Positions 43,568 to 51,888 of a DNA stretch of 64,000 nucleotides are shown one piece after another (position 1 is the stretch's first letter; every line of letters begins with the position of its first letter). The translations under genes and the position numbers were made by a program. Origin of the DNA: a bacterium (lineage in GTDB: Bacteria; Patescibacteriota; Gracilibacteria; UBA4473); the NCBI GenBank assembly GCA_009995455.1, contig JAACPJ010000004.1:1-64000 (forward strand), given 5' to 3'. Below the pieces are notes generated by a model. The model was not told the DNA's origin and did not search any database. It saw only the letters and a program-made list of their open reading frames with translations.

Positions 43568-44749
43568 ATGAAAGTTTTAGCTTTTGCCGCAACCAATCAT
43601 AAACAATCAATTAATAAAAAATTGGTGAAATATGCCACAAGCCTGTTTCAAAAAAAACACGAAATAAAACTCATTGATTTAAATGATTATGAAGTGGTGC
43701 TCTTTTCACCAGCCAGAGCCGCCAAATCGGGTGTTCCTAAAAAGGCGCAAGAGTTTAGTGATTTAATAGAATGGGCAGATTTAGTCGTCATTAGTTTTGC
43801 TGAATACAACGGTTCTTATACGCCCGTTTTTAAAAACTTACTCGATTGGGCCTCCACCACCAAAGAAAAATTATTCGTTAACACTGAGATGTTACTCCTC
43901 GCCACTTCACCCGGAGCGCGTGGGGCTAAAGGCGTCTTAACACAAGCCGCTAATTATTTTCCTTTCATGGGCGCCACCGTCATTGGCACTTTTTCACTAC
44001 CTAAATTTAGTGAGCATTTAACCGCTCAAGGTATCAGCGATAAAGCGCTCCATACGGAGCTTGAAAATTTAGTACTGACCGCTGAATCTACTCCAGTGCC
44101 GGTTCATACCAAAACCGTCACGTGGGTAAACAAGCTCTCAACCCTTTGGATTGTAATCGGTTACAGCATGTTTGCGTTTGTCACCCTTAATGGTTGGCTC
44201 GGTGCGCCTTGGTTTGCGATAACAACAGCCAATATTTATTGGGAAATCGCTATGATAGCCGCCACTTTTACCTTACTGATTCGTCCGTTGTACGATCTAC
44301 TCCCCGAATCCGATATTCTACGGTCCATGCTTAAATGGCGAAAAGGAATTGGCGTGATATCGAGTGGGATTGTGGTTGGGTTTTGGCTGAGTCGAAATAC
44401 AAGCTTTACCGACCCCACTATTTTCTTTGATTATTTTAGAGCCGAAAAGTGGAATTTTGGTTTAGAAAACATCCTCGAAAGAACCACCGAAATTACCGCC
44501 TGGACGTTATTTTTAATTTCTAATAAATGGATGGTGCTGCACGCCAACTGGCTGTGGCATCAACTACAAAAATTGGCCTACGTGTATTTTTTATCAGCCG
44601 CCTTTTTGCTCTCCATCATTCACGAAAAAACCTACGGATTGGTGTGTTTAATTTTGTTTTTTGTTATTTACCAAGCCTGGATTTACAAACGCATTTTCAA
44701 CCCAAAACCGGTCGAAAACCATCAATCACGATTAAGTCAGGCCAGTTAG
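43568..44749 (+). CDS. Fusion: NADPH-dependent FMN reductase + ferric-reductase-like membrane domain
   Basis: A 393-residue protein. Residues 1-175 are a flavodoxin-like NADPH-dependent FMN reductase: AATNHKQSINKKL, DLNDYEVVLFSP and FAEYNGSYTPVFKNLLDW. From about 180 on are six or so membrane helices of the ferric reductase-like/MsrQ type (LIRPLYDLLPESDILRSML, WRKGIGVISSG, WHQLQKLAYVYFLSAAFLLSIIHEK). His residues for heme are present in the last block, but the helix after WRKGIG lacks the usual His, so only part of the heme set is seen. The fusion would pass electrons from NAD(P)H via flavin across the membrane. Together with apbE and upstream msrA it suggests a flavin-linked extracytoplasmic reduction route. 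Confidence 0.75.
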   Translation: MKVLAFAATNHKQSINKKLVKYATSLFQKKHEIKLIDLNDYEVVLFSPARAAKSGVPKKAQEFSDLIEWADLVVISFAEYNGSYTPVFKNLLDWASTTKEKLFVNTEMLLLATSPGARGAKGVLTQAANYFPFMGATVIGTFSLPKFSEHLTAQGISDKALHTELENLVLTAESTPVPVHTKTVTWVNKLSTLWIVIGYSMFAFVTLNGWLGAPWFAITTANIYWEIAMIAATFTLLIRPLYDLLPESDILRSMLKWRKGIGVISSGIVVGFWLSRNTSFTDPTIFFDYFRAEKWNFGLENILERTTEITAWTLFLISNKWMVLHANWLWHQLQKLAYVYFLSAAFLLSIIHEKTYGLVCLILFFVIYQAWIYKRIFNPKPVENHQSRLSQAS

Positions 44750-44753
44750 TTCA

Positions 44754-45404
44754 CTACCAGCTGAGAAACGAATACCAAGGTCGATTAATTTGAATCAAAT
44801 CCCCTTCTGAGTCCATTTCGACCTGAACGTTGAGGTTTATTTTAAACAGGCCAAACATCTTTCTTGGTTCGGTGGCTGGAACTTGCGTCACCATTTCCCC
44901 ATCTTGATTGACGATTAAAATTGGAGCTTCATTTTTAATCTCCACCGTTGGGGCCACCGCTTGCACTTGTTCTTGAATCACTTCTAAATTCACGTCATCC
45001 AGAACAGCGTCGAGCCGCACTTCAGGTTCTGCTTTGGCTCGGTATAAAGCCGAATCGCTATTTTCCTCGTCATCACCGGTATCCTCTATTTCAATCGCCG
45101 TACTTGTGGTTCTATTACTTCGTGATGAATTATAATCTGTGGCGCGCATAACGCCGTCATCCGTTTCTTCTTCATCGTCAGAATCCGTTTCAATTTCAAT
45201 TACCGCACTCGTCGTTCGGTTGCTGCGAGATGAATTATAATCGGTGGCTCTCGTTTCAGTCTCACTTTCAACTTCCACTTCTTCCACCGTTTCAACCGGT
45301 TCTGGTTCTGGAACAAATCGGTCTTGTTCTTGGGCCCAGGCCTGCGTTAAAAAAAGGCTAGCGGCTAAGAAGGTACCGAAGACAAGATAGCTGATTTTTC
45401 TCAC
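44754..45404 (-). CDS. Exported protein with tandem internal repeat, unknown function
   Basis: About 216 residues from GTG 45404; TTG 45410 is the alternative start. Signal peptide (LVFGTFLAASLFLTQAWAQ), an acidic Glu/Val region, then two near-identical units RATDYNSSRSNRTTS + IEIE + acidic tail, about 36 residues apart, and a C-terminal domain (NLEVIQEQVQAVAP ... FGLFKINLNVQVEMD ... INRPWYSFLSW). The end looks like a conserved beta-rich module, the middle like a linker grown by duplication. It converges on the redox fusion gene with four bases between. No family recognised. Confidence 0.72.
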   Translation of the reverse strand: MRKISYLVFGTFLAASLFLTQAWAQEQDRFVPEPEPVETVEEVEVESETETRATDYNSSRSNRTTSAVIEIETDSDDEEETDDGVMRATDYNSSRSNRTTSTAIEIEDTGDDEENSDSALYRAKAEPEVRLDAVLDDVNLEVIQEQVQAVAPTVEIKNEAPILIVNQDGEMVTQVPATEPRKMFGLFKINLNVQVEMDSEGDLIQINRPWYSFLSW

Positions 45405-45522
45405 GTTCAAGTATTAAAAGTTAGTTTCAACTGTAATTAAGGTTGGGCGAAAGTACAAGGGGGAGATTGATTCAAGTTTCTGACAAAGATCGGTGTTAAT
45501 TTCAAAAATCATTTTTTTGGGG

Positions 45523-45597
45523 CGGAGACGTCAATTAGGCGCTTAACCTAAAACAATCAACACTTGGCGCTCAACCTAATGGTTGTGAGGATGGGAT
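45523..45597. repeat. Imperfect copy of the tRNA-Ser 3' end and downstream flank
   Basis: About 75 bases that align end to end with 45761-45836: both begin CGGAGAC, share TCAA, GGCG, CAATC and TAATGG, and end GAGGATGGGAT. By eye roughly two-thirds identical. The original runs from the tRNA-Ser T-arm into the flank past CCA, so the flank as well as the tRNA tip was duplicated. Confidence 0.7.
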
Positions 45598-45682
45598 GTT
45601 CTTACATTCTCCTTCCGCTTCGCTCCAGTCCGAGGTCGATTACTCAAATACTCGCATCGCTCGCTTTTCGTTGCGAACCCAG
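45587..45682 (-). repeat. Split copy of the tRNA-Ser T-arm
   Basis: On the minus strand CTGGGTTCG (45674-45682) is followed after 76 bases by ATCCCATCCTC (45587-45597), then ACAACCA where the tRNA has TCCGCCA. The two pieces are the halves of the tRNA-Ser T-arm GTGGGTTCGAATCCCATCCTC, broken in the T-loop after TTCG. The insert contains GAGTATTTGAG and CTGGAGCGAAGCGGAAGGAG, similar in order to parts of the tRNA-Glu insert. Confidence 0.8.
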
Positions 45683-45711
45683 GTTCTCATCCTATCCCTT
45701 TCTGCGAAAGT

Positions 45712-45753
45712 AAAAAATTTGGACAGCCCCAGAAGGGGCTATCCAAATTTTTT
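45712..45753 (-). terminator. tRNA-Ser terminator
   Basis: AAAAAATTTGGA / TCCAAATTTTTT stem enclosing AGCCCC / GGGGCT, 65 bases past the tRNA CCA on the minus strand. Confidence 0.9.
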
Positions 45754-45818
45754 ATCCTGACGGAGACTTCAAACTGGCGTTCAATCAGTAGCAATCCGCG
45801 TTTAGCCTACAATTTAAT

Positions 45819-45907
45819 GGCGGAGAGGATGGGATTCGAACCCACGGTGCGGTTACCCGCACACTTCCTTAGCAGGGAAGCGCTTTCGACCACTCAGCCA
45901 CCTCTCC
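45819..45907 (-). tRNA. tRNA-Ser(GCT)
   Basis: Class II tRNA on the minus strand. Anticodon loop CTGCTAA between CTTCC and GGAAG gives GCT. Long variable arm with stem GTGCGG / CCGCAC, acceptor GGAGAGG / CCTCTCC, discriminator G, CCA encoded (45819-45821). Confidence 0.96.
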
Positions 45908-45924
45908 TTTGCGGCAGCCGAAAG

Positions 45925-45952
45925 ATTGTAAATAAAATCCCCAACCGCGCAA
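45925..45952 (-). promoter_or_regulatory. tRNA-Ser promoter
   Basis: On the minus strand TTGCGC, a 16-base spacer and TACAAT, 17 bases before the tRNA 5' end. Confidence 0.6.
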
Positions 45953-46067
45953 ACCAGAAAAATTAGAAAACAATTCTGGCTCGGCCTTTATGAAGTTTCG
46001 GTGAACCCCATCTCTTGGCAAAAGCTAAGTCTCGCCCTAGCGTTGAAGCGAAGTTAAACCAACGCCC

Positions 46068-49000
46068 ATGCCAAAACTAAAACGCCGGTCTCAGTCATTT
46101 ATCTATTTTTTGCTGCTGCTGTTTTTTTGGCAAACCCCCGCGCTTAGTTTTTTATATTTGGGATTTGAGGCAGAAAACACTTCTTACGCGCAAAATTTAA
46201 GTAATCCGAGTATCGGTGAGGCTTCAGTTGATGAAACACCGTCAGCGGCCATTACACTCGAACAATGGCAGGCTCTGCAAGTGACCAGCAGTGAAGCGCT
46301 CCTCAAAGACCCGGCCGTAATTGGCTATTTTGAGGAAGATTTTAATATCGACGGGGCTTACGGTGAACTAATTAGCGGCGAAATTGTCAGTCACTGGGAA
46401 GGAATTGCTAAAACCATGGGCACTTCTGGTTTAGCGTTGGCTGGCGCTTACTCGGTCTGGCGCCGCCGCCGGAAAGACTCTTTAGCCAAACTTCGCGCAG
46501 GAGATGCAAACGCAATCGAAACGTTATTCGAGGAACACTTTAGTACAGAAGACGCTGAGTCTAACGAAAACCAAACCAGCACTGGTGAAAGTAGTGATTT
46601 AAGGAGCACTACTCCCCTGCCCTCTCATCTACCCCCAAACAATACCGCTGCTTGGCAAGCTTGGGGTGAAAACCAGGGTTTACCTGCTACAGGCGCGACA
46701 TTAGCGGCACTTTATGCTTTATGGATTAAAAGAAGAGCTTCCGAAAAAACCAGCACCGATAAATGGAGTGATTACTTCCGTCGTTTTTTTACGGCCGAAG
46801 AATCACCAAACTACGGTGAATTTTCAACAAACGTTTCACAAGCCGTTAATAGTGAACTAAACCACGCAAAGGCCAAAGCGTTAGAAAAATTTGAAAGCTT
46901 AAACCCATCCCCAATTGCGCCCGTTAAAACACAAAACATCAAAGCTTACGAAGCGCTCAATGTGCACTATATGAACTTAACCCTGCCCTACAACGAAGCG
47001 GTCAATGCGGCTAACGCGATTCGGTACGATAACAACGGTAAGATTGCGGCCATTAAAATTGGCATCCAAAAAATGTGGCAGCAATACTATTACTATTTAG
47101 AAACCAGTAATTCTGATGGGATGCAAGTTGCTCGGCGCCATGTAAATGACCTGATTACTTTCTCAAATCGCTACGCCACTAGCCGGCAAAAATGGGAAAT
47201 CAGTATGATTAAAGATTCCGCTAAGTTGCAATTTGACCGCATGAAAGCCGAATTCGATAACCAAGCTGGCGCACAAGCCGAATACCAAAATCAGCTCGCA
47301 GCCTATAACCAAAGCCAAACTGAGGCTATTAACCAAGTGAACGCCCAATACAGTGGCTGGACCCAAAATCTTTATAACTGGTGGAATCAAGCCACGCAAA
47401 CCGCCCAAGATGACCAAGCCTGGTTACTCAACTTAGGCCAACTAGGAACGCAAACCGATCAGGCCCTGCAAGCGCAGAAAGAAGCGCAAAACGAAACCTT
47501 TAAAAACCAGTTACTCCAATTAAACCAGGTCTATTCAGCCGCAGAAATTGAATCGCTGCTTAAGGGCGAATCACTTCCAAACTCGGTCGAAACAATTCCA
47601 GACCGGCTTCAGGCAGAGTCGCAGTTAGCCTTTTACAAATCAGAACTGCAAAACAACCAAACTTGGGCTGACTTTAGAGATAGTTATTTTCACGCTCAAG
47701 GCTATGGAGGGGACTACCGCACCGGGTATTTTAAATACGAATACAACGAAAAATATCAGCGCTGGCAAAACAACTATGTTTCGTATCTCGATGAGCAACC
47801 AGCCAAGAAAGCCTTTGAGCATTATTACCACCAACAAATCTACGCTACTCAGCAGCAAATAGATTTAATCAACGCCAAAATCTTACGCCAACAAATTGAA
47901 AGCTTAAGTGGCGAAACCTGGCTGAGTGAAATTTCAAATTTTGATTCTAAAACATCGCTCGATAAAATTTTCCCCGAACCGCAAAAAACACCCGAACACA
48001 CCAATCTAGAAAATGAATTCAAGACTCTTACTACCGAGAAAGAAAACGCTTATCAAGCTTTAATCGATAGAGAGGCATACATTAAACAATTCTACGCCGC
48101 TCAAAATACCGATGCGGCCTTCTTTGCCATGCTCAACCGAATTGGCAAACCCTACAGCGCTGAAGCCAAAACCACTTATTTTCAAAACATTCAAGCTAGT
48201 ATCGCCTACGATAAAAGGCTGTCTGATCAACGAATGGCCGACCACGAATATAAATACAAAGATTTAAATCTGCTGGAAGAAAACCTAATGCCTTTCCAGA
48301 AAGCTTACCAAGAAAAATTAAACGCCCACCAAGAAGAAAAAGAAAACTACCAAACGATCAAAGATAAAATCCCCTCTTTGAACCGGTTAAATTCGTTTAT
48401 CCAAATTCTAAAGAACCATCCAACCGATAGCCGCGTACAAGTGGCGCTTAAGAGCTGGCAAGAACTTCAGGCCGCTCAAGCCAAACTTAAAACCGCTCAA
48501 GACCAATTAAACCTTCGCCTAAACACTTGGGCCCAAACCCAAAGTTTACATCACTCCATAGCAGACCTGCAAAAAACAATTGATGCGCAAACCAGTACGT
48601 TGCTAAATTTTCAGCAGTCTTTTATGGCCACTTCCTTATCCACAAAAACATCCCTCTTAAACAGCCGCGCGTCAAGCAACGTCACCGAAAATAAATTAGA
48701 AAGTAATCCCGTTCATCACTTTATCACCCAGCAAAAACTAGCTCGTGAATTCTTTGTGAAATATGGAGAAGACATTTCAGTCATTAGTGAATTAAAACAA
48801 AACCTTGAACAGGAACTGGAAAATCTAGCTTATTTAGAAGATGGCAGTTTATATGAAGACGGAGTCATTTATGAAGATTATGTAGCCCTTAAAGAGGATT
48901 ATAAAAAGTTGCTCGATAACAAACTACCAGATGTTTGGGTTAAAGATTGGAGTTGGATACAAACTAATTACCGGACCAAACGCCGTACGCCCGTGCCAAA

Positions 49001-51884
49001 CCGTAACGATGATTTGCTACACGACTGGTATCACAAAGCCGCCACCGTATTTAACCGCGAATCACAAGAAAGCTACAGGCAACAAATTAAAGAACGAGAA
49101 GCCATGCTTTTCGAACAGCGCGCTTTAGTATTTGAAGCCAACCAAAACATCGAAGTTGAAAATCTGTTTACTACCGATCAAATCACCGAGTACCAAGCTT
49201 TAGCCCGACAACAAATCGACCAGAACCAACAATTAAGTGCTTTAAGCGAAGCTGAAACCATCGCCACGCAAGTTAAAAGCCAAGCCATTCAAGAGAACAA
49301 TCGAGCTTCCGTTCAAGCACCACCAAGCACCAGAACTTTGGCCGTACAAACGCTTAAAAAAGAAGACGTGATGTCAGTAGCCCTTAGTAGTTCTGAAGTT
49401 GAAGGTTTTAGCTTAACTCAAATTCCAAATCATTTTTTAGAACCACTGTGGCAAGCTTTCCGTCGTTATAGTCAGTCGTTTCAGTTCAACCAATTTAAAT
49501 CTGAAGTGCTCCGTTTAACCGCTCAAGCCCAAGAACAATACAAACGAAGTTTAATTGCCGACTACGGTTTAGCACCAGCACCAGTGCGAACAAAAACTGT
49601 AATTGATTATTCGGAGCACGCCAATGAAGCCAACGCCGAAATTGATAAACAAATCGCAGAAGTTGAAGCGGGTATTCCCAGCTTGAAAGAAAAATTTGCC
49701 GGTCAAGCCTATTTAACGACCGCTCTAGCCCAAGCGGAAGCCAAAATTGAAGCCCTCGAACGCTACAAAGTTAACGGACAAATTGAAGCCGATAGTTACC
49801 ATGCCGATTTAGCCAAATGGGAACAAAGTAATGCGGTCATGTTGGCCGAAATTGAAACCGCGGCCCAAAACCACTTTTCAGATATAAACCATTTCATTCA
49901 AGGCTTTTGGGATAAATCAGACGAAGTGGTTGCCCAAAAAGCGGCCGAAATTGAAGCTGAAAACATAATCGATACGCGAGACACGGTTGAGCTTATTGAT
50001 CAAACACCAGGTGGGTTTAGTACAGAAAATTTTACGGCAGAAGCTGAACTAAAAGAGTTCTTAAATAGTTTATCCGGAAAGTATGATGAAGTAGACACCG
50101 AGCCGAGTTTTAAACTGACAAATGAAACCTTAAGCAATCAAGCTAAAATCTATCAAAGCTATGAAAGCCAGTTTTTAAGATCACAGGGTTTAACCTGGGA
50201 TAAGTTTTCAAATGAGAGAATTCAAAAACTTCACCCCGAAATTAGAGAAAAAACCATTGAGTTAATTAATAGAGTACAAGACGAAATGGGGGTTAATTTA
50301 CGAGTAAATATTGATGGGAACTACCGCAGCAATGAAGACCAATTAAAGCTTTATTGTAACGATAAAGACACAGGTATTTGCGAAGGGGTAGCCAAGTGGG
50401 ATGATAGCGGTAATTGGAAATCAAATGCTAAGCCTGGTGAAAGTTATCATAATTATGGACTGGCGATTGATTTCACAGAAATTGATAACAAAGGGTTAGT
50501 GAATAATAAGACCGATTGGCTAAAGCTGGCAAATATTGCTAAAGAATTAGGCTTTAGGCATCCATTACCAGTAAATGATAAAGCTCATTTCGTTATGGAC
50601 TTTGGCTATACCACTAAAGAGTTGAAAGAACGTATAGAGAAAAATCAGATAAAAGATGGTTACGTTGAACTCTTCAAAACTGTAGAGGTTAAAAAAATTA
50701 ATAGAGAAAAAATTGAAGTTTTATCTTATAACTTCACTGGCAATGGAATATCGCAAAGCGAAGCCGAGCAAGTATTAGGTTTCTCTGAAGATTACTTTCA
50801 AGTCTGGGCTCAATATCAAAATCATGTTGAACTTGAAGCCTCATTAAGAGAGCGCTATATCAAAGACCATATGGAGCAAGAACCTAAGTTCAGAATTGAA
50901 GACTACAAACTCTATTGGAGAAACATAACTGGCATTTCAAATTCAGCCAAAACTGAAGTAATAAAGGTTTATAATTCAATTATTAAATTTTCTCAAAACG
51001 GACTCTCAGGAGAAATTAAAAGCGCCCTCAATTATATCGAAAAACTACGAGAATACGAAAAAGGTAAAAATCTCGATTATAAAATGGTGTCACATTTTGC
51101 ATTAGATGCCTATGGGGAAGATCAAGAAATTGCTTTGTGGGGATTTGAAAAAGTTAATAACACACAAGCTCGTTTCGGAATTGACCCAGCAGAATTAAAT
51201 AATTCTGAGACCGGCTTTAAAGCGAGTATTTATGAAAATGATGATACGTTAGTGGTCGCTTTTGCGGGCACTGAAGACCTAAAAGATTGGATTGAAAATG
51301 CGAAGCAAGCAATTGGTTGGAACTCAAAACAATATGAGGCAGCATTTAAGATCGCAAATAGAATAAACCAACAAAAATCAAAAAAAATAGTTTTTACAGG
51401 ACACTCCTTGGGGGGCGGTTTAGCAGCCGTGGCCGCCGCCAAAACTAAGCACCAAGCCATCACCTTTAATTCAGCGGGAGTCCATCCTTATACGCTCATT
51501 AAAGAGGGAATAGACTTTAGCGCGGCTGAGTACATTTCTAGTTTTGGTGGTTTGAGTACCACCTTACTTAAAAAATTATTAACCGATAAAACTATCGATA
51601 CCTTAGAAATAGCGCGCAAAGCGGGTTATTTCAATATTCCTGCTGAAGCTTTTTCTCTGTTTAGGAAAGATTTTCCAAACATTACCAACCATGTAACAAG
51701 GGGGGATATTTTAACTGACAAACAAGAAGACTTAATATTACTGCCTCTCGCCTTGGGAGAAAAAGTACTTCATGGTAGTATTGTAAACAGCGTTGCGAAC
51801 TTTGACCTATGGTACACAAATCCATACAGCTTGGGCGCTAGCACGATCTTCGGGATCGAGCATCATAGAACTTATGGTAACTAA
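46068..51884 (+). CDS. Giant secreted protein with C-terminal M15 peptidase and class 3 lipase domains
   Basis: A 1938-residue protein. Signal peptide (FIYFLLLLFFWQTPALSFLY). Residues 120-225 hold two hydrophobic-then-basic segments, the second preceded by LPATG (205-209) like an internal sorting signal. About 280-1390 is helical and coiled-coil, rich in Gln, Glu and Ala. Near 1395-1520 is a peptidase M15/VanY-type domain: GNYRSNEDQLKLY, SYHNYGLAIDF (zinc ligands His and Asp) and KAHFVMDF (third ligand), so all metal ligands are in place. Near 1680-1850 is a class 3 lipase: LVVAFAGTEDLKDW and the nucleophile elbow GHSLGGGLA (Ser near 1780). It could cut peptidoglycan stems and membrane lipids. 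An ankyrin lipoprotein gene follows four bases later. A role as a toxin delivered to other cells is inference. Confidence 0.9.
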   Translation: MPKLKRRSQSFIYFLLLLFFWQTPALSFLYLGFEAENTSYAQNLSNPSIGEASVDETPSAAITLEQWQALQVTSSEALLKDPAVIGYFEEDFNIDGAYGELISGEIVSHWEGIAKTMGTSGLALAGAYSVWRRRRKDSLAKLRAGDANAIETLFEEHFSTEDAESNENQTSTGESSDLRSTTPLPSHLPPNNTAAWQAWGENQGLPATGATLAALYALWIKRRASEKTSTDKWSDYFRRFFTAEESPNYGEFSTNVSQAVNSELNHAKAKALEKFESLNPSPIAPVKTQNIKAYEALNVHYMNLTLPYNEAVNAANAIRYDNNGKIAAIKIGIQKMWQQYYYYLETSNSDGMQVARRHVNDLITFSNRYATSRQKWEISMIKDSAKLQFDRMKAEFDNQAGAQAEYQNQLAAYNQSQTEAINQVNAQYSGWTQNLYNWWNQATQTAQDDQAWLLNLGQLGTQTDQALQAQKEAQNETFKNQLLQLNQVYSAAEIESLLKGESLPNSVETIPDRLQAESQLAFYKSELQNNQTWADFRDSYFHAQGYGGDYRTGYFKYEYNEKYQRWQNNYVSYLDEQPAKKAFEHYYHQQIYATQQQIDLINAKILRQQIESLSGETWLSEISNFDSKTSLDKIFPEPQKTPEHTNLENEFKTLTTEKENAYQALIDREAYIKQFYAAQNTDAAFFAMLNRIGKPYSAEAKTTYFQNIQASIAYDKRLSDQRMADHEYKYKDLNLLEENLMPFQKAYQEKLNAHQEEKENYQTIKDKIPSLNRLNSFIQILKNHPTDSRVQVALKSWQELQAAQAKLKTAQDQLNLRLNTWAQTQSLHHSIADLQKTIDAQTSTLLNFQQSFMATSLSTKTSLLNSRASSNVTENKLESNPVHHFITQQKLAREFFVKYGEDISVISELKQNLEQELENLAYLEDGSLYEDGVIYEDYVALKEDYKKLLDNKLPDVWVKDWSWIQTNYRTKRRTPVPNRNDDLLHDWYHKAATVFNRESQESYRQQIKEREAMLFEQRALVFEANQNIEVENLFTTDQITEYQALARQQIDQNQQLSALSEAETIATQVKSQAIQENNRASVQAPPSTRTLAVQTLKKEDVMSVALSSSEVEGFSLTQIPNHFLEPLWQAFRRYSQSFQFNQFKSEVLRLTAQAQEQYKRSLIADYGLAPAPVRTKTVIDYSEHANEANAEIDKQIAEVEAGIPSLKEKFAGQAYLTTALAQAEAKIEALERYKVNGQIEADSYHADLAKWEQSNAVMLAEIETAAQNHFSDINHFIQGFWDKSDEVVAQKAAEIEAENIIDTRDTVELIDQTPGGFSTENFTAEAELKEFLNSLSGKYDEVDTEPSFKLTNETLSNQAKIYQSYESQFLRSQGLTWDKFSNERIQKLHPEIREKTIELINRVQDEMGVNLRVNIDGNYRSNEDQLKLYCNDKDTGICEGVAKWDDSGNWKSNAKPGESYHNYGLAIDFTEIDNKGLVNNKTDWLKLANIAKELGFRHPLPVNDKAHFVMDFGYTTKELKERIEKNQIKDGYVELFKTVEVKKINREKIEVLSYNFTGNGISQSEAEQVLGFSEDYFQVWAQYQNHVELEASLRERYIKDHMEQEPKFRIEDYKLYWRNITGISNSAKTEVIKVYNSIIKFSQNGLSGEIKSALNYIEKLREYEKGKNLDYKMVSHFALDAYGEDQEIALWGFEKVNNTQARFGIDPAELNNSETGFKASIYENDDTLVVAFAGTEDLKDWIENAKQAIGWNSKQYEAAFKIANRINQQKSKKIVFTGHSLGGGLAAVAAAKTKHQAITFNSAGVHPYTLIKEGIDFSAAEYISSFGGLSTTLLKKLLTDKTIDTLEIARKAGYFNIPAEAFSLFRKDFPNITNHVTRGDILTDKQEDLILLPLALGEKVLHGSIVNSVANFDLWYTNPYSLGASTIFGIEHHRTYGN

Positions 51885-51888
51885 AAAT

